Source of the DNA: Streptomyces tagetis
Lineage (GTDB): Bacteria > Actinomycetota > Actinomycetes > Streptomycetales > Streptomycetaceae
Length of the DNA stretch: 64,000 nt
Direction of reading: 5' to 3'
Assembly (NCBI RefSeq): GCF_018069565.1
Contig: NZ_JAGPNL010000008.1
Coordinates: forward strand, 308,420 to 372,419
Below the pieces are notes generated by a model. That model worked only from the letters and a program-made list of their open reading frames with translations. It ran no database searches and was not told the origin of the DNA. The position numbers were made by a program, and so were the translations under genes. This document shows positions 7,725 to 16,114 of this stretch, one piece after another (the first letter of the stretch is position 1; every line of letters starts with the position of its first letter).

Positions 7725-8687
7725 ATGAGCACGCCGAGCCCCGCCTCCCCCGCCCCGTCCCGCCGTCCCGGGCTGCTCGCGGCCGGCGCGGCCACGGTCA
7801 CCGTCGTCCTGTGGGCCTCCGCCTTCGTCGCCATCCGCAGCGCGGGCGAGTCCTACTCGCCGGGGGCGCTGGCGCTCGGCCGGCTGCTCTCCGGAGTCCT
7901 CGCGCTCGGGGTGTTCTGCCTGCTGCGCCGCGAGGGGCTGCCGCCGCGCGCGGCCTGGCCGGGCATCGCCGTCTCCGGGCTGCTGTGGTTCGGCTTCTAC
8001 ATGGTCGCGCTGAACTGGGGCGAGCAACTCGTCGACGCCGGTACCGCCGCCCTGGTCGTGAACGTCGGGCCCATCCTGATCGCCCTGCTCGGCGCGCGGC
8101 TGCTCGGAGACCCGCTGCCGCCCCGGCTGCTGGCGGGGCTGGCGGTGTCCTTCGCCGGGGCGGTGACGGTGGGGCTGTCGATGTCCGGCGGGGGCGGCGC
8201 CTCGCTCCTCGGGGTGGTGCTGTGCCTGCTGGCGGCCGTGGGGTACGCGGCCGGGGTCGTGGCCCAGAAACCCGCCCTCGGCCGGGCGAGCGCCTTGCAG
8301 GTGACGACGTTCGGCTGCCTGATCGGCGCGGTGGTCTGCCTGCCGTTCGCGGGGCAGTTGGTACGGGAGGCGGCCGAGGCGCCCGTCTCGGCGACGGTGA
8401 ACATGGTCTACCTGGGGCTCTTCCCCACCGCGCTGGCCTTCACGACGTGGGCGTACGCGCTGGCCCGGACGACGGCCGGCCGCATGGGCGCGACGACGTA
8501 CGCCGTCCCGGCGCTGGTCGTGCTGATGTCCTGGCTGGTGCTGGGCGAGGTACCTGGTCCGCTCACCCTGGCCGGTGGCGCGCTCTGCCTGGCGGGCGTG
8601 GCGGTCTCCCGGTCGCGCCGCCGGACGACTCCGGTGGCCTCCGGGGAGGCACCAGGGGCACGGAGGCGAAACGCGGACCGGGTCTAG
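7725..8687 (+). CDS. EamA/RhaT-family drug-metabolite transporter (10 TM)
   Basis: The protein has 320 residues from ATG 7725; a second ATG lies directly upstream at 7722. Two EamA repeats of five membrane helices each are visible. The first runs from AAGAATVTVVLWASAFVAIR to about residue 140. The second starts near LLGVVLCLLAAVGYAAGVVAQK and ends at LTLAGGALCLAGVAVS. A basic tail follows. The family exports small metabolites or amino acids; the substrate cannot be assigned. It follows the ArsR-type regulator after 130 bp on the same strand. Its 3' side opens directly into the palindrome array at 8742. Confidence 0.92.
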   Translation: MSTPSPASPAPSRRPGLLAAGAATVTVVLWASAFVAIRSAGESYSPGALALGRLLSGVLALGVFCLLRREGLPPRAAWPGIAVSGLLWFGFYMVALNWGEQLVDAGTAALVVNVGPILIALLGARLLGDPLPPRLLAGLAVSFAGAVTVGLSMSGGGGASLLGVVLCLLAAVGYAAGVVAQKPALGRASALQVTTFGCLIGAVVCLPFAGQLVREAAEAPVSATVNMVYLGLFPTALAFTTWAYALARTTAGRMGATTYAVPALVVLMSWLVLGEVPGPLTLAGGALCLAGVAVSRSRRRTTPVASGEAPGARRRNADRV

Positions 8688-8741
8688 GAGTTGCCGTCGG
8701 GCGCGGGCGGCCACGGCTTGGGCGTGTCCCGGGTGAGACGG

Positions 8742-9234
8742 CGTGTCGGCGGTCGGGCGACACGCGCGTACGGCATCCCGGCGTGTCGGCACTCTGCCGA
8801 CACGCGCCGCGCGTGCCCGGCCGGTGTGTCGGCACAGGGCCGACACGTAAGTACGAGCACGGCCGCGTGTCGGCGGTCGGGCGACACACGCGTACGCCCC
8901 CGGCGTGTCGGCACTCTGCCGACACGCGCCCCGCGTCCCCACCCGGCGTGTCCGCACAGGGTCGACACGCGCGCACTACCGGCCCGCCGTGTCTGCTCTT
9001 GGGCGACACGCCGACCCGCGGACCGCCCGGCGGCGTGTCGGCAGTTGGGCGACACGCCGTGGAGAACCGCCCCGCGTGTCGGCCGTCGGGCGACACGCCC
9101 CAGAGAACCGCCCGGCGCGTCGGCGATCAGGCGACACGCACGTCACCCCCGCTCCGCGCGCGCCCGCACTCTGCCGACACGCCGCTCAGCTCACTCCCGG
9201 CGTGTCGGCACTCTGCCGGGGGCCCGGCGTGTCG
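8742..9234. repeat. Array of 12-13 palindromic 23-bp units at about 42-bp period
   Basis: Units start at 8742, 8782, 8825, 8866, 8904, 8947, 8988, 9034, 9075, 9116, 9159 and 9201, with a half unit at 9228. The step is 38-46 bp, mostly 41-43. The perfect form is CGTGTCGGC-ACTCT-GCCGACACG (8782-8804 and 8904-8926). Other units keep arms CGTGTCG and CGACACG around a variable 9-bp centre. Spacers are 15-23 bp, GC-rich and mostly different, though some share CGCGTACG or GAGAACCGCC. Units at 9159 and 9201 have one decayed arm. The array lies between convergent EamA and MFS genes and enters the 3' end of the latter. No cas genes are nearby. Its function is unknown. Confidence 0.95.
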
Positions 9235-10465
9235 CGCGGTCCCCCGCGCCGCCGTCCCCCGCGCCGCCGCCTCCCGCCCGTGCCCGGTCGCCCTCCGGTC
9301 CGGTCGCCGGGGCGCGGAGGGCGACCCCGGCGGAGAGCAGCAGTAGTCCGCCGAGCATGACGAAGGGCGCGGCCACTCCGGCGACGCCGGCGATCAGGCC
9401 CGCGGCGGCGGGGGCGGCGACCTGGCCGAGGCGGTTGCCGGTCAGCCGCAGGGCGAGGGCCGTCGAGCGGGCCCCGTCGGGGGCGGCCTGGACGACGGTC
9501 GTCATGGAGAGCGGCTGGCCGACCCCCAGGCAGAACCCGAGGAACGCGAGCATCAGCCCCAGGGCCCACACCGGAACCGGCAGCGCGAGCCCCGCGCAGA
9601 GCAGGGCGGCCAGCAGGCAGGTCACCGTGAGCAGCACGGTACGGCCGAGCAGCCGCAGCAGCGGCGTCAGCACCAGCCGGCACGCGATGGTGGCCGCGGC
9701 CCGCAGACTGAGCAGGAGGCCGATCACGGACGGGGCGATGCCCCGGTGCTCGCCGACCACGGGCAGGTAGGCGGTGAGGATGTCGGTGGCAGACAGCACG
9801 GAGAGGCTGATCAGGATGCCCGCGGGCACCCCCCGGGCCCGCAGGATGCCGCCGACGGGGACGCGGTTCCTGCCGTCCGGGGCCGTTGCCCGCGCCGCCG
9901 GGTGCTCGATGCGCCAGAGCGAGGTGAACGCGACCGACGCCCCCGCACCCGCGACGACCAGGGCGAGGGCACTGCTGCCCGCCATGTCCCGGCCGCCGAT
10001 CAGCACGCCCGCGGCGATGGGCCCGACGAGCTGCCCGAGGGAGGCGCCGATGGTGAAGTGGCCGAAGTTGCGGTCCTGTTCACGGGGCGCGGACTGGCGG
10101 GCGACCAGCGACTGGGCGCCGATGACGAAGCAGAGGTGGCCCATCCCCATCACGCCGCTCCACAGGGCCATCGTCCAGAGCGACCCGGCGACACCGCTGA
10201 GCGCGCAGCCCCCGGCGATGAGCACCACGCCGACGGGCAGCAGCGGCGCGCAGCGGCCGTGGTCGGTACGGCGGCCGAGGGGCACGGCCGCGAAGAGCGG
10301 CAGCAGCGCGTAGACACCGGCGATCACGCCGACGGCCCGTTCGTCGGCGCCGAGGGCGAGGGCCCGGTAGGAGACGGCGGGCCGGGCCATCGACACCGCC
10401 CCCTGGGCGAAGCAGAAGGCGATGACGAGGCGGAGCAGCCAGCCGCGGTTCCCACCGGGCCTCAT
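9191..10465 (-). CDS. MFS transporter (12 TM) with repeat-derived C-terminus
   Basis: The protein has 424 residues from ATG 10465, which has AAGGA eight bases upstream; longer in-frame readings run through two hairpins and are rejected. Twelve membrane helices are visible, with the MFS loop motif as PLGRRTDHGRCAPLLPVG after TM2 and a repeat of it near RLVLTPLLRLLGRTVL. It resembles sugar/drug efflux MFS proteins, and the substrate is unknown. After TM12 the tail becomes Gly/Arg-rich. The last 15 or so codons, including the final VPTRRE, lie inside the palindrome array, so the stop codon used today depends on the repeat. It is downstream of the citrate transporter on the same strand and probably cotranscribed. 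Confidence 0.88.
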   Translation of the reverse strand: MRPGGNRGWLLRLVIAFCFAQGAVSMARPAVSYRALALGADERAVGVIAGVYALLPLFAAVPLGRRTDHGRCAPLLPVGVVLIAGGCALSGVAGSLWTMALWSGVMGMGHLCFVIGAQSLVARQSAPREQDRNFGHFTIGASLGQLVGPIAAGVLIGGRDMAGSSALALVVAGAGASVAFTSLWRIEHPAARATAPDGRNRVPVGGILRARGVPAGILISLSVLSATDILTAYLPVVGEHRGIAPSVIGLLLSLRAAATIACRLVLTPLLRLLGRTVLLTVTCLLAALLCAGLALPVPVWALGLMLAFLGFCLGVGQPLSMTTVVQAAPDGARSTALALRLTGNRLGQVAAPAAAGLIAGVAGVAAPFVMLGGLLLLSAGVALRAPATGPEGDRARAGGGGAGDGGAGDRATRRAPGRVPTRRE

Positions 10466-10484
10466 GGTCGTGTCCTTTCCGTAC

Positions 10485-10528
10485 GGCTCCCCCACGGAGC
10501 CGGGTCCGCGCGGCTCCCCCACGGAGCG
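10485..10528. repeat. Two tandem hairpins between citrate transporter and MFS gene
   Basis: GGCTCC-CCCAC-GGAGCC at 10485-10501 is repeated with one base change at 10512-10528. Each forms a six-base-pair stem with a five-base loop. They lie in the 73-bp gap between two genes on the minus strand, directly 5' of the MFS ribosome site. They could damp expression of the downstream gene or process the message. Confidence 0.7.
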
Positions 10529-10538
10529 GGGCCGACGA

Positions 10539-12152
10539 TCAGATGGTCCCGAACAGGATGCCCGCGCCCAGCACGACCAGGCTGGTGAGGACCGCCCACT
10601 TCACGACGAACCGCGTGTGGTCGCCGAACTCGACCCGGGCCATGCCGACCAGGACGTAGACGGCGGGGACGAGGGGGCTGGACATGTGCAGGGGCTGGCC
10701 GACGATGGAGGCGCGGGCTATCTCCAGCGTGGGCACGCCGTGCGCGGCGCCGGCCTCGGCGAGCACCGGCAGGACACCGAAGTAGAAGCCGTCGTTCGAC
10801 ATGAAGTAGGTGAGCGGGAGGCTCAGCAGGCCGGTGACGAGGCCCATGTGCGGGCCCATGCCGCCGGGGATGGTGTCGACGAGCCAGCGGGCCATGTGGT
10901 CGACCATGCCGGTGCCGGTGAGGACGCCGGTGAAGACGGCGGCGGCGAAGACCATGCCGGAGACGTTGAGGACGTTGTCGGCGTGGGCGGCGATGCGGGC
11001 CTTCTGGTCGGGGATGCGAGGGTAGTTGACGGTGAGGGCGAGCGCGGCGCCGATCAGGAACAGCACCGGTATCGGCAGCCACTCCATGATCATGGCGGTG
11101 AGCAGGGCCACCGTGAGCAGCGCGTTGAACCAGTAGAGCCTGGGCCGCAGCGTCGCGCGGTTCGGGTCCAGCCCCTGGAAGCCGTCCTCGTCCTGATCGC
11201 CGGAGCCATCGGCACGGCCGGAGCCGGCGAGACCAGTGGAACCGGTGGAGCCAGTGGAACCGGTCGAGCCGGTCGAGCCGGTCGAATCAGTCGAACCAGT
11301 GGCGTCGGCGGACTCGGCGGAGTCGGCGACGTCACCACCGCCACCGGCCGTGCCGCCCCCGCCCGTCGCCGTCCGCGCGCCGGGGCCCGTGCCGGCGCCG
11401 GAGCCCGCGCCCGCCACCGTTCCCGCGCCGACCAGCACCGTCTCGCTCGCGGCGGCGTCCTCGGTGGCATCCTCGGCGGCGTCCTCCGTGCCCTTCCCCG
11501 CGTCCTTCCCGGTGTCCAGGACCCGGTCCAGGGTGAGCATGCCGAGCCGGCGGCGCTCGCGCAGTCCGAGGACGTACGACAGGGCGATGACGGCGAGCAG
11601 GCCGACGGCGAGGGCCGGGATCATCGGCACGAAGATGTCGCTGGCGTCGACCTTCAGCGCGGTGGCGGCCCGTGCGGTGGGGCCGCCCCACGGGAGGGTG
11701 TTCATCACGCCGTTGGCCATGGCCGCGATGCCGGTCATGACGACGAGGCTCATCTTCAGCCGCTTGTAGAGCGGGTACATCGCCGAGACCGTGATCATGA
11801 AGGTGGTCGATCCGTCGCCGTCCAGGGAGACGATCGCGGCGAGCAGGGCCGTGCCGACGACGATCCGCAGGGGGTCGGCCTTGCAGAACCGCAGGATCGC
11901 CCGGACGATCGGGTCGAACAGCCCGACGTCGATCATCACCCCGAAGTAGACGATGGCGAACATGAGCATCGCCGCGGTGGGCGCGAGGCTGGAGACGCCG
12001 TCGATGACGTAGTCGCCGAGATGGGCGCCCTTGCCGACGAACACACAGAACAGCGCGGGGATCAGTACGAGCGCCGCGATCGGCGACATCTTTTTCATCA
12101 TGATCAGGACAAGGAATGTCGCGATCATGGCGAAGCCGAGGATGGTCAGCAT
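10539..12152 (-). CDS. CitMHS-family citrate-metal transporter with a long Ser/Thr/Gly insert
   Basis: The protein has 537 residues, against about 430-440 for CitM/CitH relatives. The membrane core is clear: FAMIATFLVLIMMKKMSPIAALVLIPALF at the start, SLDGDGSTTFMITVSAMYPLY and GVMNTLPWGGPTARAATAL in the first half, and FMSNDGFYFGVLPVLAEA and QPLHMSSPLVPAVYVLVG near the end. CitMHS proteins import citrate complexed with Mg2+ or Ca2+ by proton symport. The extra 100 residues (about 215-320) form the central cytoplasmic loop and include GAGTGPGA-type stretches, Glu/Asp-rich parts and a run of TGS triplets. The gene heads a pair with the MFS gene. An inverted repeat lies in its promoter (12163-12213). 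Confidence 0.93.
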   Translation of the reverse strand: MLTILGFAMIATFLVLIMMKKMSPIAALVLIPALFCVFVGKGAHLGDYVIDGVSSLAPTAAMLMFAIVYFGVMIDVGLFDPIVRAILRFCKADPLRIVVGTALLAAIVSLDGDGSTTFMITVSAMYPLYKRLKMSLVVMTGIAAMANGVMNTLPWGGPTARAATALKVDASDIFVPMIPALAVGLLAVIALSYVLGLRERRRLGMLTLDRVLDTGKDAGKGTEDAAEDATEDAAASETVLVGAGTVAGAGSGAGTGPGARTATGGGGTAGGGGDVADSAESADATGSTDSTGSTGSTGSTGSTGSTGLAGSGRADGSGDQDEDGFQGLDPNRATLRPRLYWFNALLTVALLTAMIMEWLPIPVLFLIGAALALTVNYPRIPDQKARIAAHADNVLNVSGMVFAAAVFTGVLTGTGMVDHMARWLVDTIPGGMGPHMGLVTGLLSLPLTYFMSNDGFYFGVLPVLAEAGAAHGVPTLEIARASIVGQPLHMSSPLVPAVYVLVGMARVEFGDHTRFVVKWAVLTSLVVLGAGILFGTI

Positions 12153-12162
12153 GAGTGGATAC

Positions 12163-12213
12163 CTAACGTTCGCCCTTGAACTCCCACCAGGGCCGGCGGT
12201 GCTGCGACGTTAG
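12163..12213. promoter_or_regulatory. Widely spaced inverted repeat upstream of the citrate transporter
   Basis: CTAACGT at 12163-12169 is the complement of ACGTTAG at 12207-12213, 37 bp apart, in the 5' region of the minus-strand transporter gene. The spacing suits DNA looping or two separate half-sites. Citrate transporters are often under catabolite or two-component control, but no such regulator is next door. Confidence 0.4.
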
Positions 12214-12301
12214 ATGCCGACGAGGAGCGCCAACAAGACGTTGACATGCGAGCAATAAGAGCGAAACTCCAGGTCACAGCGTTGCGACGAGAAACTGGGG
12301 G

Positions 12302-12919
12302 TCAGTCGAGCACCCGGCTGAGGTAGGCGCGCAGCAACTCCCGGGCCTCGTCGATGATCCCCTCGTCGCCCTCGGGATCGACCCGGAAGGCGAGCTGGAC
12401 GAGGGCGTCGGCGGTCTCCACGGCGATCAGGAAGGTGCGGCGCGGATCGCTGCCGGGCCGGTGGACGAGGTGGCCGGAGAGGAGTCCGGCGAGCCGGTCG
12501 GCGACGCGGTGGTTGGGCTCGGCGGGGCGTTCGCCGACGGGGATCTGGTTGCCGAAGTCGACGAGGGAGAAGCCGGGGGCGGTGCGTTTCATGGCGAGGT
12601 ACTCGTCGAACACCGCGTCCAGCGCGCCGCGCCAGTCGCCCTCGGGCGTCCCGGTCAGCCGCTCGGCGACGCGCTCGGCGTAGCGCTCCAGGTTGCGCTG
12701 GGCGAGGGCGTCGACCATCTGCCGTTTGTTGCCGAAGAACCGGTACACCGAGCCGATGGGGACGCCGGCGCGCTGGGCCACGGCCCGGGTGCTGAGGGCG
12801 TCGTATCCGGCCTCGTCGAGGAGGCCGGCGCAGGCGTCCAGAATCCTGGTCAGCCGTTCGGCGCTGCGCCGTTGCACGGGGGCGCGGCGCAGCGGGGTCG
12901 CGTGGGACACGGCCCTCAT
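12302..12919 (-). CDS. TetR-family regulator
   Basis: The 205-residue reading uses ATG 12919; a GTG three codons downstream (12910) is an alternative because homologues tend to start near SHATPLRRAPVQ. The DNA-binding part is at residues about 18-65, with RILDACAGLLDEAGYDALSTRAVAQRAGVPIGSVYRFFGNKRQMVDAL. The C-terminal domain carries APGFSLVDFGNQIPVG and TADALVQLAFRVDPEGDE. This subfamily is frequent in Streptomyces but without assigned ligand. It lies upstream of the citrate transporter on the same strand with a 150-bp gap and could regulate it (inference only). A 21-bp direct duplication containing GCCCGCATCCGGACGG follows its 5' end at about 12965-13010. Confidence 0.85.
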   Translation of the reverse strand: MRAVSHATPLRRAPVQRRSAERLTRILDACAGLLDEAGYDALSTRAVAQRAGVPIGSVYRFFGNKRQMVDALAQRNLERYAERVAERLTGTPEGDWRGALDAVFDEYLAMKRTAPGFSLVDFGNQIPVGERPAEPNHRVADRLAGLLSGHLVHRPGSDPRRTFLIAVETADALVQLAFRVDPEGDEGIIDEARELLRAYLSRVLD

Positions 12920-13187
12920 GATGCCCGCACGCCCCGCACGGGCACACCGGGGCCCCCGCGTCAGCGTCCGCATCCGGACGGCCCGGGTGCCCGCATCCGG
13001 ACGGCCCGGCCCCGCGCCGGACACCGGCCGGGACCCCGCCCCGGCGCCGGCCGCGCCCTTCACGGCCCCCACACCCTCGACTCCCTCACCCGCCCCGCCC
13101 CGGGCACCTCACCCGCCTCACCCGCCTCACCGGTCCCACCCGTCCCAGGCCACCAGCCCCACCCGTCTCCCCCACACCTCCCCCACC

Positions 13188-13757
13188 TCACCCGTCGTCC
13201 ACGGTCTGCGCCGCCCCCGCCCCCCCAGTGGCCCCCGCGCCCCCGTTAGCCCCCGCACCCTCCGTGGCCTCCACGTCCGAGGCGGTGACGTCGGCCGTGC
13301 TCTCCACCGGCTTGCCGTCCAGGGCCCAGACCGTGTCGTCGTCCGCGTAGAGGCGGACGGTGACCTGGTGCGTGCCCCGGGAGATCGAGCCGGGCGGGAG
13401 GTGGTGGCGCGGGGCGCGCAGCCGGGCGACGAGGGCGCCGTCGACGTAGAGGTGGGCCACGCCCTGCCCGTCCACCGCCCGCTGCGGGGTGCCGGGCGAG
13501 GAGAAACGGAAGTCGCGCACCGTCAGCCGTACGTCCCAGTCGCCGTCGGCACCCGGCTTGATCTCGATGCCGACGCGGGGCGGACGCCCCGGGTCCGCCT
13601 CGCGGTAGCGCCGGCCCTCCTCGTCGGTGGCGGTCAGGAGCCGGCCCGGCGTGGACGACTCTCCGGCCCCCGGTTCCGCCCCCTCTCCGGAGCCGCAGCC
13701 CGTGGTCAGCACCAGGCAGACCGCGAGCGCGGCGAGCACTCTCCGCGTACACGTCAT
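13188..13757 (-). CDS. Putative secreted lipoprotein
   Basis: The protein has 189 residues from ATG 13757. Residues 1-20 form a lipoprotein signal: TCTRR, then a hydrophobic core, then the lipobox LTTGC with Cys at about 20, where diacylglycerol would be added. The mature part has a beta-rich segment, with KPGADGDWDVRLTVRDFRFSSPG, GVAHLYVDGALVARLRAPRHHLPPGSISRGTHQVTVRLYADDDTVWALDGKPV. That pattern is typical of an Ig-like or copper-chaperone-like sandwich domain. The tail is Gly/Ala-rich. It is divergent from hmgA. The function is not known. Confidence 0.8.
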   Translation of the reverse strand: MTCTRRVLAALAVCLVLTTGCGSGEGAEPGAGESSTPGRLLTATDEEGRRYREADPGRPPRVGIEIKPGADGDWDVRLTVRDFRFSSPGTPQRAVDGQGVAHLYVDGALVARLRAPRHHLPPGSISRGTHQVTVRLYADDDTVWALDGKPVESTADVTASDVEATEGAGANGGAGATGGAGAAQTVDDG

Positions 13758-13872
13758 GACCGGAGCGTAGAACACCGGTCCGAGCGGCCGAATCCCCCCG
13801 AGGGCGGGTTCCGGTCATCCTCACGACGGAGGACGGGAAGAACGGGGCGCCCTCTTGCGCCCGGGAAAACGC

Positions 13873-13896
13873 AATCCTACGGTGCTCCATAGGATT
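13873..13896. promoter_or_regulatory. Perfect 7-bp inverted repeat in the hmgA promoter
   Basis: AATCCTA (13873-13879) and TAGGATT (13890-13896) are separated by ten bases, with centres 17 bp apart. The repeat ends 21 bases before the hmgA start codon, so a bound repressor would block transcription. It is a candidate site for the GntR/UTRA regulator encoded just downstream of hmgA or for an IclR-type tyrosine-pathway regulator. Confidence 0.65.
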
Positions 13897-13917
13897 CGGC
13901 GGCCGAGGGAGCGAACG

Positions 13918-15261
<1,344 letters not shown>

Positions 15262-15287
15262 GCACGGGTGACCGGTACGGATAACCC

Positions 15288-16034
15288 GTGACCTCCTTTG
15301 CCCCGGACTCCATCGTCCTGAACCGCAAACTGCCGCTCTGGTACCAGGTGTCGCAGTCGCTGCGCGCGTCGATACTGGGCCGCTCGCCCCGCGACCCGCT
15401 GCGCCTGCCGACGGAGGAGCAGTTGGCGGCCCACTACGGGGTGAGCGTCCTGACGATGCGGCAGGCGCTGAAGGAGCTGGAGGACGAGGGCCTGATCTCG
15501 CGCCACCGCCGGCGAGGCACGTTCATCGAGCCGCACGTACGACGGGGGGTGCCGGTGCGGCTGCTGGGCTCGGTGGACGCCATCGTGGCCCAGCAGTCCG
15601 GCATGGAGGCGACGCTGCTGGACCACGGGGTGGGCCCGGTGCCGTCGGAACTCGCCGAGCACTTCCCGGACACGGCCGAGACGGCGACGTACCACCGGCT
15701 GCGCCGGGACGAGACGGGCGAGCCGACCAACCACGCCCGCAACTACGTCCGTCCCGAGCTGGCCGCCCGGATCGACCCGGACGATCTGGCGCGCTGGCCG
15801 ATGACGAAGGTGCTGCGGGACGTGGTGGGCGTGGACATCAGCCGGATCACGGACAGCGTCCAGGCGCGGCTCGCCGACCCGGAGACGGCGCGGTTGCTGG
15901 ACGTGCCGCTGCTCAGCCCGATCCTGCACTACACGGGGGTCACGTACGACACGGCGGGGCGGGTGCTGGACGTGGCGGTGATCCACTACCGGGGGGACCG
16001 CTTCTCCTTCACCGTGACCCTGGATGCCACCTGA
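15288..16034 (+). CDS. GntR-family regulator, HutC/UTRA subfamily
   Basis: The protein has 248 residues from GTG 15288. No clear ribosome site precedes it, which is common for the second gene in a tight pair. The winged helix spans residues about 12-80, with PLWYQVSQSLRASILGR, LPTEEQLAAHYGVSVLTMRQALKELEDEGLISRHRRRGTFI. The UTRA effector domain follows, with the typical ATYHRLRRDETGEPTNHARNYVRPELAARI and ILHYTGVTYDTAGRVLDVAVIHYRGDRFSFTV. UTRA domains bind small metabolites such as urocanate, sugars or fatty acids. The position directly behind hmgA makes an aromatic-pathway ligand plausible, but that is inference. Confidence 0.92.
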   Translation: MTSFAPDSIVLNRKLPLWYQVSQSLRASILGRSPRDPLRLPTEEQLAAHYGVSVLTMRQALKELEDEGLISRHRRRGTFIEPHVRRGVPVRLLGSVDAIVAQQSGMEATLLDHGVGPVPSELAEHFPDTAETATYHRLRRDETGEPTNHARNYVRPELAARIDPDDLARWPMTKVLRDVVGVDISRITDSVQARLADPETARLLDVPLLSPILHYTGVTYDTAGRVLDVAVIHYRGDRFSFTVTLDAT

Positions 16035-16045
16035 GTCCGGCACCC

Positions 16046-16114
16046 GCCGTCATACGGCACCCGGCCGTCGTACCGTGCCCGCCGTCGTACGGCACCCGCC
16101 GTCGTACGATGCCC
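16046..16114. repeat. Four tandem near-palindromes (17-18 bp) running into a start codon
   Basis: Units begin at 16046, 16064, 16081 and 16098. The best one is GCCGTCGTACGGCACCC, whose first 13 bases are symmetric (GCCGT-CGT-ACGGC). The last unit reads GTACGATGCCC and supplies the ATG at 16109. The repeat fills the gap between the GntR gene and the type-ISP-like gene and must lie in or over its promoter and ribosome site. Confidence 0.85.

Noticed and set aside
8742..9234. CRISPR array
   Set aside because: Units are palindromic and variable in the centre, spacers are only 15-23 bp and some are related to each other, and no cas gene is present.
8563..9360. Long open frames on both strands through the palindrome array giving repeated CRxSADTP-like peptides
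   Set aside because: The 42-bp period is divisible by three and the repeat lacks stop codons, so several frames stay open by composition. No ribosome site or start supports any of them.
12241..12270. Plus-strand promoter TTGACA before nothing
   Set aside because: A good -35-like hexamer has no matching -10 at 16-19 bp and no plus-strand gene follows.
13080..13190. Possible gene in the C-rich stretch after the TetR promoter region
   Set aside because: It is a CACCCGCCTCACC low-complexity run with no start signal or coding bias.
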